Positions 50,768 to 59,374 of a stretch of 64,000 nt of DNA are shown one piece after another (the stretch's first letter is position 1; every line of letters begins with the position of its first letter). The notes beneath the pieces were generated by a model. It was not told where the DNA came from, did no database searches, and was given only the letters and a program-made list of their open reading frames with translations. A program made the position numbers and the translations under genes. The stretch is from CAVSJJ01 sp963728395 (GTDB taxonomy: Bacteria > Actinomycetota > Actinomycetes > Actinomycetales > Dermatophilaceae): contig CAVSJJ010000008.1 in the NCBI GenBank assembly GCA_963728395.1, positions 620,001 to 684,000 on the forward strand, written 5' to 3'.

Positions 50768-51567
50768 TGGCAGGCAAGGCGAAGACCGACGCCACCGAGG
50801 CACTCAAGCAGCTGACCTACCTGGCGTCGGCGTTGAAGGCGCCCCGGATCACCGAGTCAGCAGCAAGGCTGGCCGACCACGCCCGCGATGCCGGCTGGAC
50901 CCACGAGGAGTACCTCGCCGCGGTCCTGGACCGTGAGGTCGCCGCCCGGAACGCCTCCGGCGCCCAGCTGCGGATCCGGGCCGCCGGGTTCGCCGCCAGG
51001 AAGACGATCGAGGAGTTCGACTGGGGCGCCCAGCCCGCCGTCCGACAGCAGGTCGCATCGCTGGCATCCGGCGGGTTCCTCACCGAAGCACGCAACGTCG
51101 TCCTGCTCGGCCCGCCCGGAACCGGGAAGACCCACCTGGCCACCGGGCTGGGCATCGCCGCCGCCAACCACGGCCACCGGGTCCTGTTCGCGACCGCGAC
51201 CGACTGGGTCACCCGCCTCACCGACGCCCACCGCACCGGACGACTCCCGCACGAACTCACCAGGCTGCGGCGCTACGGGCTGATCATCATCGACGAGGTC
51301 GGCTACCTGCCCTTCGAACAAGACGCCGCGAACCTCTTCTTCCAACTCGTGTCCAGCCGCTACGAACACGCCTCCCTCATCCTGACGTCCAACCTGCCGT
51401 TCAGCGGCTGGGGCGGCGTGTTCGGCGACCAAGCCGTCGCCGCCGCGATGATCGACCGCGTCGTCCACCACGCCGACGTCCTCACCCTCAAAGGCGCCAG
51501 CTACCGGCTACGCAACCGCGGGATCGACACCCTGCCCAGCATCAAGACCCAAGACACGGCAAACTAG
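50767..51567 (+). CDS. istB: IS21-family helper ATPase IstB
   Basis: A 266-residue AAA+ protein that binds target DNA and activates IstA. Walker A LLGPPGTGKTHLATGLG (about 113-129), Walker B LIIIDEVGYLPFE, sensor ILTSNLPFSGWG. The N-terminal helical domain includes EYLAAVLDREVAARNASG. Intact and coupled to istA. Confidence 0.94.
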   Translation: MAGKAKTDATEALKQLTYLASALKAPRITESAARLADHARDAGWTHEEYLAAVLDREVAARNASGAQLRIRAAGFAARKTIEEFDWGAQPAVRQQVASLASGGFLTEARNVVLLGPPGTGKTHLATGLGIAAANHGHRVLFATATDWVTRLTDAHRTGRLPHELTRLRRYGLIIIDEVGYLPFEQDAANLFFQLVSSRYEHASLILTSNLPFSGWGGVFGDQAVAAAMIDRVVHHADVLTLKGASYRLRNRGIDTLPSIKTQDTAN

Positions 51568-51579
51568 ACAACACGAACC

Positions 51580-51632
51580 GGTGGCCTCGTTTTCGAGCGT
51601 CGCATCGGCCTCATTTTCGACCGTCGTCGACA
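51580..51632 (-). repeat. Right terminal inverted repeat of IS21 element
   Basis: Complement of 49454-49506; includes one copy with GAAAATGAGGCC in place of GAAAACGAGGCC. Confidence 0.9.
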
Positions 51633-51831
51633 CCTACGAGAGCCGTGAGGAGAAGGCCGGCGCGCTGCTGCACTCGCTGGCACGCAACCACGCGCCTGTC
51701 GACGGGAACAAGCGGCTGGCCCTCGCGGCCACCATTGCGTTCCTGGGACTCAATGGCTACCGGCTCACCCTGACAACGACATGGCATACACCCTCGTCAT
51801 GGCCGCCGCGGGCTACCGCCACGTTGGCACG
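51633..51831 (+). pseudogene. Doc/Fic-type toxin remnant
   Basis: The frame directly after IS21 reads EEKAGALLHSLARNHAPVDG then NKRLALAATIAFLGLNGYRL, the death-on-curing active-site motif HxxxDGNKR. A one-base deletion near 51774 shifts the rest (NDMAYTLVMAAA) into the next frame. The N-terminal half is absent and no antitoxin is left. IS21 insertion with deletion explains the loss. Confidence 0.8.
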
Positions 51832-52131
51832 ATGTACTCCTGGTCGACCTTCATCGCGGATGCGAACGACGTGGCGGTCGGCTATCTGCGTACCGGGCGG
51901 GACAGGCCCCGGCCCTGCTGCTCCACGGCTTGATGGGTGCCGGTGCCACCTGGACGCCGGTGGCGCGTCTCCTCGAGGCCGAGCTCGACGTTGTCATGCC
52001 GGACGCGCGCGGCCACGGCCGCTCCTGTACCCCGGGCGCCGGCTATCGCTACTCGGGCCTGGCCGGCGATGTGATCGGCATGATCGTCGACCTGCCCGTG
52101 GACGCTCCGCTGCTCGTCGGTCACTCGTTTG
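51832..52131 (+). pseudogene. Alpha/beta hydrolase fragment
   Basis: MYSWSTFIADANDVAVGYLR opens a hydrolase of the proline-iminopeptidase-like type. A frameshift near 51893-51905 precedes ALLLHGLMGAGATWTPVARL, then VVMPDARGHGRS and LLVGHS. The frame ends exactly where the nucleophile elbow GHSxG should continue and runs into the ribosome-binding site of the next hydrolase gene. Probably left from a deletion. Confidence 0.75.
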
Positions 52132-52155
52132 AGTTCACCAACCGAGGAGGACGCC

Positions 52156-53022
52156 ATGAGCGAGCCGACCACCCACACCATTGACGTGCCAGGCGCCGTT
52201 CTGACGTACGACGTGCGCGAGCCTGGCCTGCCGAGCGAGCATCGACCCCTGTTCGTGTTCGGTTCGCCGATGGCGGCGTCCGGGTTCTCGCAACTGGTGT
52301 CCCACCTCGACGACCGGACAGTCATCACCTACGACCCGCGGGTGAGCGAGCGCAGCAGGCTCGAGGAAGGCGCCGAGGTGTCCTACGAGGCGCACGGGGA
52401 CGATGTTCACCGGGTCGTCCAGGCGACCGGTCTGGCCCCGGTCGACGTGTTCGCCACCAGCGGCGGTGCGGTGGCCTCTCTGGCATGGGTGCTGGCACAC
52501 CCGGACCAGGTCGGCACGGTGGTCGCCCACGAGCCCCCGCTCTCCACGCTGCTGGACGACCGCGAGATGTTGGACCGGGTCCTTGACGACATCGCTGCGA
52601 CATACCGGGAGAAGGGGCAGGGGCCGGCGATGGCGAAGTTCATCCTGCTGGTTATGCAGGACGGCCCACTTCCGGACGACTACCTCGACCGGCCGGCCCC
52701 GGATCCCGCCCAATTCGGGTTCTCCGCCGACGACGACGGCAGGCGCGACGACGCCCTCCTGGGACACAACCTGACGATGCCGGCGTACCAGCCCGACGGG
52801 GAGGCACTGCGGGCCTCGGCGGTGCGGATCGTTCCGGCCGTCGGCGCGAGGAGCGGCGGGACGATGGCCCACCGCGGCGGGGTGGCACTCGCGGCGCTGC
52901 TCGGGATGGAGGCAGTTGAGTTTCCTGGCGACCACGGTGGATTCGTGGCCCATGAGCGCTCGCCGTGGAACGACCCGGCCGCCTTCGCGAACCGGCTGCG
53001 CCAGGTACTCGACCACGGATAG
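52156..53022 (+). CDS. Alpha/beta hydrolase
   Basis: A 288-residue cytoplasmic hydrolase. Strand and oxyanion region RPLFVFGSPMAASGFSQLV, nucleophile elbow VDVFATSGGAVASLA (Ser in a T-S-G-G version of GxSxG) and catalytic His in EFPGDHGGFVAH; an Asp lies between. Substrate unknown. GAGGAGG lies 5 nt before the ATG. It follows the truncated hydrolase fragment directly. Confidence 0.85.
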   Translation: MSEPTTHTIDVPGAVLTYDVREPGLPSEHRPLFVFGSPMAASGFSQLVSHLDDRTVITYDPRVSERSRLEEGAEVSYEAHGDDVHRVVQATGLAPVDVFATSGGAVASLAWVLAHPDQVGTVVAHEPPLSTLLDDREMLDRVLDDIAATYREKGQGPAMAKFILLVMQDGPLPDDYLDRPAPDPAQFGFSADDDGRRDDALLGHNLTMPAYQPDGEALRASAVRIVPAVGARSGGTMAHRGGVALAALLGMEAVEFPGDHGGFVAHERSPWNDPAAFANRLRQVLDHG

Positions 53023-53189
53023 CGGCACATGGCGCGGCCGTCTGCGAGACGGCCCGGTATCCCGTCAGCGTTCACACCTTGCCGCCACGATCGGCTCGCG
53101 CGACAGTCGTCTCCCGCCGTGAGTTCCGACCACGCGACCTCCAGGCACGGCCTTCACCGGCCGTGCCTTCGGGGACGGACGCTTGTGCG

Positions 53190-53633
53190 TCAGGAGCCGT
53201 GGTACTCGGCGCGGACCACCACGGCGTAGGACCCGACCCCGATGAGGCGGTCGGCCGCGATATCCGGGGCCCCGTCGAGGAGGAACGCTGTCAGGACCCC
53301 CGTCGCGGGGTCGAAGTCGATGTCCTTGACGATACCGAGATCATCGCCAGCGCTGGTCAGGACGCGCTTCTTCACCATCTCGCGGGCCTTATCTCCCAGT
53401 GCCTCCAGTTCGGCGTCGATGTCCGTGACCACGCTGGCGTCCGGGACTGTGACAGCCTCGCTGCCGAAGGCGGTGATGTCGCGCCACCGGACGACCTCGC
53501 CCGTCTTGGTCTTCTTCACCCGCAGGGCGACGATCGAGTGGCTCGAGGGTTCGACGAGGAACCCGCTCACGGTCCCCACGGTGTCGGCGCTGCTCGTGTC
53601 GACGACCTTGTGCCCATTGGCGGCCGAGAACAT
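53190..53633 (-). CDS. PRC-barrel domain protein 1
   Basis: A 147-residue protein with two short PRC-barrel-like halves: VVDTSSADTVGTVSGFLVEP near the start and SAGDDLGIVKDIDFDPATG after residue 90. PRC barrels occur in RimM and photosynthetic reaction-centre H subunits and bind RNA, protein or quinone partners; the role here is unknown. The ATG overlaps the stop of the upstream PRC gene (TGATG). Confidence 0.8.
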   Translation of the reverse strand: MFSAANGHKVVDTSSADTVGTVSGFLVEPSSHSIVALRVKKTKTGEVVRWRDITAFGSEAVTVPDASVVTDIDAELEALGDKAREMVKKRVLTSAGDDLGIVKDIDFDPATGVLTAFLLDGAPDIAADRLIGVGSYAVVVRAEYHGS

Positions 53634-54223
53634 CACGGTCGGGAATCCTCTAGGTGCGCACGGAACCTGTCTACGGCCGCGCCGAAGCCGGCCAGGTCGT
53701 GACCGACGAAGTCCGTCACGCTGCTGGGGACCATGAGGTGCTCGCCCGAGGCGGCCAATGTGTCGGGCAACGGGATCAGCACCATCTGGCCCTGGGTGCC
53801 GAGCCCCTCGGACGCCTCGACCTCGTAGCCGACGACGTCGCACTGCTCGCCACCGGTGATGTCGACGGACACGATGACGTCGTGCACCGTGCCGAGGCCG
53901 ATACCTTCCTCGGTCAGCACCTGGGAGCCGAAGACGTCGCCGGCGGACCCCGCATCACCCCGGGACCCCTCGACGATCGACGGGGCCGACGCCAACACGC
54001 TCTCGTCGCGCACCATCACCGCGTCCGCGCCCAGGGCGGAGACGCCCTCCCAGGCCAGGCCTTCTTTCAGTGGCCCGGCGAAGAGACCACGCCCGGCCAG
54101 CGTGAACCCCCTGACCGAGCCGCCGTCGGCGGCATACACGAGGTCCTTGATCTGGGCAATGTCCTCACCCGCCATCGTGACCACCGGACGCTGGATGATC
54201 TCGGAGGCCCGCATCAGCCTCAT
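53633..54223 (-). CDS. PRC-barrel domain protein 2
   Basis: A 196-residue protein: MRASEIIQRPVVTMAGEDIA then QIKDLVYAADGGSVRGFTLA form one PRC barrel, and LTEEGIGLGTVHDVIVSVD begins a second. The C-terminus is helical (VGHDLAGFGAAVDRFRAHLE). Middle gene of a coupled three-gene operon: its ATG overlaps the stop of the 46-residue membrane protein gene by 4 bp. Confidence 0.8.
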   Translation of the reverse strand: MRLMRASEIIQRPVVTMAGEDIAQIKDLVYAADGGSVRGFTLAGRGLFAGPLKEGLAWEGVSALGADAVMVRDESVLASAPSIVEGSRGDAGSAGDVFGSQVLTEEGIGLGTVHDVIVSVDITGGEQCDVVGYEVEASEGLGTQGQMVLIPLPDTLAASGEHLMVPSSVTDFVGHDLAGFGAAVDRFRAHLEDSRP

Positions 54224-54360
54224 CGTCGCTCACCGCGGTCAGACGTCTTGGACGCGATGATCACGCCGCCCCGTCGTCGACGGGCTTGGATCACCAGCAC
54301 GGCCACGACGAGCACCAACAGCAGGGCCAACAGGAGGATCAGCCATACCCACCAGTCCAT
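54220..54360 (-). CDS. 46-residue single-pass membrane protein
   Basis: ATG at 54360: MDWWVWLILLLALLLVLVVA forms one membrane helix, followed by VLVIQARRRRGGVIIASK, with the Arg patch expected inside. The ATGA overlap with the PRC gene at 54223 and the clean hydrophobic profile support it. It probably anchors or accompanies the PRC proteins. Confidence 0.75.
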   Translation of the reverse strand: MDWWVWLILLLALLLVLVVAVLVIQARRRRGGVIIASKTSDRGERR

Positions 54361-54813
54361 CACGGCCTCCTCGCCGGACGAGAGTCCTCGACCTTACCCC
54401 GTGCGATGTGCACCGGTGGGCCTATTCAGGTGTCGGGAATCATTGTCGAGTCTGTCGCGATGCGATGCTGACCCCACGCGGCCCACGGCCTGACGGGCAT
54501 GCGACACGGCTTGAGGACCGAACCCAGGACCAGCCTGGATGCAGCCGCTGTATGCCGGCCCTTGTCGGCCTGGCAGTCCTCCAGGCGCTCTGGGCGCTCA
54601 GAATCCCCGACCCCCTCCTCCGGGGCGGGGCGCCAGTGCTGACGAGAGGGTCCACGCGTCCCAGTTGCCGCCTGTATCGCCGTTCGCACATTCTCGAGGG
54701 GCACAGCGCCGGCCGACGCCGGCCAGGTGGGGCCAGACGTCCCCACGGACATCTCGACACGGCACGGCTCGCCAACGGGCCGCATCCACTCGGTCCGGGT
54801 TAGTGTCGATTTC

Positions 54814-55842
54814 ATGCGCTATCGACTCCTCGGCCACAGCGGATGTGCCGTCTCTGAACTCTGCTTGGGCACCATGACCTTCGGGACCGAGACCGACGAG
54901 GCCGGCTCCCACGAGCAGCTCGACGTGTTCCTCGAGGCAGGCGGCACCCTCGTGGACACTGCCGACGTGTACTCGGCGGGGGCGTCCGAGGAGATCATCG
55001 GCCGATGGCTTTCCGCACGCCCGCGCGAGGTGACCGAGCGCGTGGTCCTGGCCACCAAGGGCCGGTTCGCCACCGACCCGGGCCCCAACGGCAACGGTTT
55101 GTCAGCCCGGCACCTGACCCGCGCCCTCGACGCATCACTGGGTCGGCTCGGGGTTGACGTCGTCGACCTCTACCAGGCGCACGCGTACGACGCGCACACG
55201 CCGCTGGAGGAGACGCTGCGCACCCTCGACGGGTTCGTGCAGGCCGGGAAGATCCGGTATTACGGCCTGTCGAACTTCACGGGGTGGCAGCTGACCAAGG
55301 CGGTGCTGACCGCGAGGGCGCTGGGTCTGCGCGAGCCGGTGACCCTGCAACCGCAGTACAGCCTCATCGTCCGCGAGATCGAGTGGGAAATCGTTCCGGC
55401 GGCGCTCGACGCCGGCATGGGGCTGCTTCCCTGGAGCCCCCTCGGAGGAGGCTGGCTCTCCGGCAAGTACCGGCGCGACGAGCGGCCCACCGGGGACACC
55501 CGGCTCGGGAACGACCCCGGCCGGGGGATGGAGGCCTACGACCGACGGGGCAGCGACCGCACCTGGCGGGTCATCGACGCCGTGGCCAAGGTCGCCGAGA
55601 GCCGCGGGATCTCCATGCCTGAGGTCGCGCTCGCCTGGGTCAACAACCGTCCGGCCGTGACGTCCACCATTCTCGGTGCCCGCACGACCGAGCAGCTGCG
55701 GACCAACCTGAAGGCCGCGGGACTCGAGCTGGCACCCGAGGAGTGCGCCGCTCTCGACGAGGCGAGCGACCTCGGGGCCACTGACTACCCCTACGGGGAG
55801 CTGGGCATCGAGCAACGGAGTCGCAACCTCGCGGGCGGCTAG
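54814..55842 (+). CDS. Aldo/keto reductase
   Basis: A 342-residue NADPH-dependent oxidoreductase of the AKR superfamily. Catalytic tetrad: Asp and Tyr in VDTADVYSAGAS, Lys in VVLATKGRF, His in LYQAHAYDAHTP. NADP-binding SPLGGGWLSGKY and STILGARTTEQLRTNL follow. Substrate unknown. The ATG has TAGTGT (54801-54806) 7 nt upstream, so the transcript is probably leaderless. Confidence 0.92.
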   Translation: MRYRLLGHSGCAVSELCLGTMTFGTETDEAGSHEQLDVFLEAGGTLVDTADVYSAGASEEIIGRWLSARPREVTERVVLATKGRFATDPGPNGNGLSARHLTRALDASLGRLGVDVVDLYQAHAYDAHTPLEETLRTLDGFVQAGKIRYYGLSNFTGWQLTKAVLTARALGLREPVTLQPQYSLIVREIEWEIVPAALDAGMGLLPWSPLGGGWLSGKYRRDERPTGDTRLGNDPGRGMEAYDRRGSDRTWRVIDAVAKVAESRGISMPEVALAWVNNRPAVTSTILGARTTEQLRTNLKAAGLELAPEECAALDEASDLGATDYPYGELGIEQRSRNLAGG

Positions 55843-56024
55843 TTAGTCGGCCCGCAAACCAACTGGAGCAATGGACGTGGCCCCCCTAGCTGCGCGATGA
55901 CCCGCCTGACGTGCCGCACGGCGCGCGTGAGGGTGGCCATACCGTCGCTCGCCCCTCGTGGCGCACGCAAGGATGTGCACGCTGCTGGAATACTCAGTGA
56001 CGACCCAGCCGCAGGAGGTGCGTG

Positions 56025-56339
56025 ATGACGCCCGAGGACGTCCTGACCCGAGTGGGCGATCAGCTCGCCATCCGCCGGGTGTTTGGTGAAGCGATCGAAC
56101 GCGATGGAGTCACCGTTGTCCCAGTCGCCGTCGCGATCGGAGGCGGGGGCGGAGGGAGCGGTCCCGAGGACCAGGGCAGCGGCGGCGGCTTCGGCGGCAT
56201 GGTTCGGGGCATCGGCGTGTACTCCATCAGTAATGGCGAGGTCCGCTTCGTTCCCGCAGTAGACACCACGGCCCTGGCCGCGCTTCTCGTCGTCGCCGCT
56301 CGCGTCGTCATCCACGCGAGACGACCGCGAAGAGCCTGA
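56025..56339 (+). CDS. GerW/YtfJ-family protein
   Basis: A 104-residue protein of the sporulation GerW (YtfJ) family, widespread in non-sporulating actinobacteria. The segment FGEAIERDGVTVVPVAVAIG is followed by a Gly-rich run and RGIGVYSISNGEVRFVPAVD; a hydrophobic C-terminus (ALAALLVVAARVVIHA) may bind membrane. AGGAGG sits 6 nt before the ATG at 56025, favouring it over GTG 56022. Confidence 0.82.
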   Translation: MTPEDVLTRVGDQLAIRRVFGEAIERDGVTVVPVAVAIGGGGGGSGPEDQGSGGGFGGMVRGIGVYSISNGEVRFVPAVDTTALAALLVVAARVVIHARRPRRA

Positions 56340-56606
56340 CCGCGGGGGTGGGCGCCGGAGGATCTACTCGTGCGGCGCCTCCATCAGCTAGCTCTCGAGC
56401 CCGCTTGGCTCCGGGGTAAGACACCTCGTCGAGCACCCTCATCGCCGAGCTCATCCCGCGGCGCGACATCCCCCGCCGCCGGCGCATCACCCCAGGACTG
56501 CACCTGCAGCCCCATCCTCCTCCATCGCTTCGATACGTCGCGCATCGGCAGGCAGGAGGGCCGGCCGATGTGCCAGTTGTTGAGCGTCACGGTGGTCGCC
56601 GCGGCC

Positions 56607-57314
56607 TCAGGGGGGCGGTCCGAGGTGGGGAGCCGGGGTCAGCAGCACTCGCGACGTCATCCCGACGCTGTGGCCGAGGGCATCGAGGAAGCGGTCGCGC
56701 AGGAACCCGACCCGGCGCAGCTCCCACAGGGTCTGCGCGGTCACCCACGACAGCTCGCGAGCCTTGTCGATGTTCCACGCGCTGACGACGTGGACCACGG
56801 CGCCGACCTGGTCATCGACGGCCTGGCCCACGGCGTCGAGGAAGGATCGGCGGATGCCCGACTCGACGGCGGCGAGGACGTCGTTGACCCGTTCGTAGTC
56901 CTCGTGGAGGTGGTCGGGGCGAAGGCTACGGGCCGCGCAGGTCTGCTCGACCGCGAGGGGAAGGTCGTGCTCGATGTGGGCGTTCATGCCGGCGAGGGCG
57001 TACTGGATCGGCAGCCGGCCGCTGCGGCGACTCTCGAAGAGCGGGCGCCATGCGGGTGCGGGGCGGCGGCCCGCGGCGTCGTCCTCGTAGGCGGCCAGCC
57101 ACAGGTTCGCGAAGCGGACATCGAGTTCGGCCATGCCCGGGCCGTCACGGAACGGCGCCAGGTCGTGGTCCTCCCCAGCCAGCAGCGCCGCGACGCGCTC
57201 GGTGACGGTGAGGTACATCCCGTTGAACACGGCCACGCCGTCGGAGGTGGGCAGCGCCGCGTCGATACCGCGCAGGCGGAAGAGGACCTCGTCGACCGTG
57301 GCGGGTGGACCCAT
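56607..57314 (-). CDS. DUF5995 family protein
   Basis: A 235-residue soluble helical protein: VDEVLFRLRGIDAALP, FNGMYLTVTERVAALL, QYALAGMNAHIEHDLPLAVE and NIDKARELSWVTAQTLWELR match DUF5995 in my memory. The family has no known function; conserved His residues (NAHIEHD) could bind metal. CATACT (57321-57326) ends 6 nt before the ATG. Confidence 0.75.
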   Translation of the reverse strand: MGPPATVDEVLFRLRGIDAALPTSDGVAVFNGMYLTVTERVAALLAGEDHDLAPFRDGPGMAELDVRFANLWLAAYEDDAAGRRPAPAWRPLFESRRSGRLPIQYALAGMNAHIEHDLPLAVEQTCAARSLRPDHLHEDYERVNDVLAAVESGIRRSFLDAVGQAVDDQVGAVVHVVSAWNIDKARELSWVTAQTLWELRRVGFLRDRFLDALGHSVGMTSRVLLTPAPHLGPPP

Positions 57315-57570
57315 GACCCGAGTATGGGGGTCCCGCACGGGTTGTCCACATGACAGCCCGTGTGCGGGCTGTCCACAGGTCCTGGCCCCTCGAGCCCGGA
57401 CGCCGCGCGCGGCTGGACGTCCAATGCTCTTGGGCCGGCTCGCAACGTGGCGCGGCCCCCCGGGTGACCGCGGATCAGCGGGTCCGAGGTCACTCACCGG
57501 CACCAGCGTCGACGAGATCGAGTGGCCGCAGTCTCTGGCGAGGCTCAGCCTCGGCCGGCGCGGGGGGCGG

Positions 57571-57750
57571 CTACTCGCCCGACGGCGTGCCTCGCGAGGC
57601 AACCATCCCGATGAGGGTCGCGGCGAGACCCGCCACCAGGGCCGGGGCGGCCGGCACGAGGGATCCCGCGACCACCGCCGGGTTGACCAGACCGACCAGC
57701 ACCGGGGGCCCCACGACCGATAGCCCTACGAAGGTGAGACCGACGGACAC
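57571..57750 (-). CDS. Small two-helix membrane protein
   Basis: GTG at 57750 encodes 59 residues with two hydrophobic stretches, VSVGLTFVGLSVVGPPVLVG and SLVPAAPALVAGLAATLIGM, ending SRGTPSGE. A stop lies upstream in frame near 57790. No Shine-Dalgarno is obvious, so support is the hydrophobic pattern only. Confidence 0.4.
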   Translation of the reverse strand: MSVGLTFVGLSVVGPPVLVGLVNPAVVAGSLVPAAPALVAGLAATLIGMVASRGTPSGE

Positions 57751-58016
57751 CAGGCGCTGCGGCCACGGCCCGAGTGCACCACCCTTCTATGCCGGACGCG
57801 GCACGCCAACCGAAAGTTGCACCCTTCGGCGTTGAGCGCGGGTGGGTCAGGCGCTCTGTCGTGGGTGGACCTCCGCAAGGGCGTCGCCCAAGTGATCCTT
57901 CTCGATCTCGAGGTCGTAGCGGGTCCGCAGTCGGCTCAGTGGCGCGTCACCCACCACCCACGAGCCGGCCCGGGTCTCGCGAAGGCGTCGTCTCCACTGT
58001 CACCGGCCCGCTGCGG

Positions 58017-58463
58017 TCACTGCAATGGTGCGGGCTCTCTGTGGATGAGCTCCGGGCACGGGGCGTGGTGCGCACAGGAGGACGCCACGGACCCGAGATG
58101 GACCCCGTGGCGGTCCACCCGGCTGTGGCATCCCAGCACCAGCAGGTCGGCACCCTCCGACGCCCGGGCCAGCTCGATCCCCGCCGGTTGCTCGACGACG
58201 AGGGCCTCCACGTTGATCCCCTGGGCGTTGTCCGCGGTCTGGGCCAGGATGCGCTCGAGGGCCTCGAGGGCCTTCTCCTGATAGAAGGCCTCGGTGTGCG
58301 TGGGGGTCAGGAAGATGGTCCAGGGCTCCTCCCAGCACAAGATGACCCGCACGGCGGCCCCGGTGTGCCTTGCCTGGCGCAGGGCCCAGCGCAGTGCGTC
58401 TGCGCTGCGGTCGGAGCCGTCGACCCCGACGACGATGAACCGCTTGTCGGAGTGCTCAACCAG
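58017..58463 (-). CDS. Universal stress protein (likely CTG start)
   Basis: A single-domain USP of about 148 residues: RFIVVGVDGSDRSADALRWA then LRQARHTGAAVRVILCW, and the ATP-binding ADLLVLGCHSRVD ending LGSVASSCAHHAPCPELI. The usual G2xG9G(S/T) is altered to GCHSRVDRHGVHLGSVAS but readable. Homology extends 37 codons before the first GTG. CTG at 58463, with GGAGAGGA 6 nt upstream, is the only plausible start there, giving a standard-length protein. Confidence 0.75.
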   Translation of the reverse strand: MVEHSDKRFIVVGVDGSDRSADALRWALRQARHTGAAVRVILCWEEPWTIFLTPTHTEAFYQEKALEALERILAQTADNAQGINVEALVVEQPAGIELARASEGADLLVLGCHSRVDRHGVHLGSVASSCAHHAPCPELIHREPAPLQ

Positions 58464-58583
58464 GGGAGTTCCTCTCCGCTGAACGCCGGCCCTCCGGGGC
58501 TCCGAGGCGCAACTGGACGTCTTCGTGATCCGAGTCTCCCACCCTCCGTGGTGGGGCGCCTCGCCCCCCGGGGCAGAGCTGTC

Positions 58584-59160
58584 CTAGGCCGCGACGAGCG
58601 CCACGAGGAACAGTCCCCCCAGTCCGACCGCGAAGCTGACGGTGTGGGTCATCTTCATCCGCAAGCGCTCCCGAGCGGTGAACTGCGGCACGAGGTCAGC
58701 CATCGCGATGTAGACGAAGGTCCCTGCCGCGAATGCCACGAGGGGGCGTGACCTCGATCGTGCCCGAGACTGCGAATGCGAGAAGCGAGCCCAAGCAGGA
58801 ACGGGAGCGCGGAGGGGAAGTTGTACGCCAGGGCCTGCCGTTGGCTCCACCCGCTGTGGATCAGAAGTCCGAAGTCCCCCAGCTCCTGCGGCACCTCGTG
58901 CGCTGCGGCGACGAGCCAAGTGATGATCCCGAGGCGGACGTCCAACACGAAGGCGCTGCCCACAGCGGGGCCGCGAGGTTGTGCACGCCGTCGGCCAGCA
59001 GGATCTGGTAGCCGACAGGACGGTGGGCGCCGGAGGTTCGGTGGCAGTGGTGCCAGTGCGGGAACTGCTCAAGGACCAGGAAGCCGAAGAGACCCATCGA
59101 CACATCTCGAGTCTGGCAGCGACGCAAGACCACGACGGCTACCAATCCAGTGACGCCCAC
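58584..59160 (-). pseudogene. ZIP-family metal transporter, broken by frameshifts
   Basis: Three frames together make a ZIP transporter: FLVLEQFPHWHHCHR and QILLADGVHNLA (first), WLVAAAHEVPQELGDFGLLI then HSGWSQRQALAYN (second), AAGTFVYIAMADLVPQF and VGLGGLFLVALVAA (third). The metal-binding HNLA and HEVPQE helices are present. At least two indels separate the parts and no start fits the first frame well, so it is decayed. Confidence 0.8.
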
Positions 59161-59374
59161 CGCCGCGAGGCGGCGCCAAGTCCGCGCTCAGACGGCACCA
59201 TGCGAACCGCGGGGGCCGACGTGTCCCTTCTTCGGCGACCGGGCGAGGGGTTGTCAGATCACCGGCAACGAGCCGATGTGTAACGAGTCGACCGATCGCG
59301 ATGTGACGACTGACAGGTTTCGCGGGTTCGAGCGCACGCTTCGACACCTGCGCCACTCCGGCACCCCTCTGATG

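Larger units (their letters stand above)
49454..51632 (+). mobile_element. IS21-family insertion sequence with complete ends
   Basis: 2179 bp, bounded by 53-bp inverted repeats beginning TGTCGACGACG. Each end holds two copies of a ~23-bp subterminal repeat (core GAAAACGAGGCCA), the multiple TnpA-binding-site layout of IS21. istA and istB lie inside. No flanking duplication is visible (CCCCC left, CCTACG right), which suggests deletion after insertion. Confidence 0.93.

Noticed and set aside
57847..57957. 36-codon minus-strand frame with protein-like end (RTRYDLEIEKDHLGDALAEV)
   Set aside because: No start, promoter or homology recognised; perhaps a remnant, too weak to annotate.
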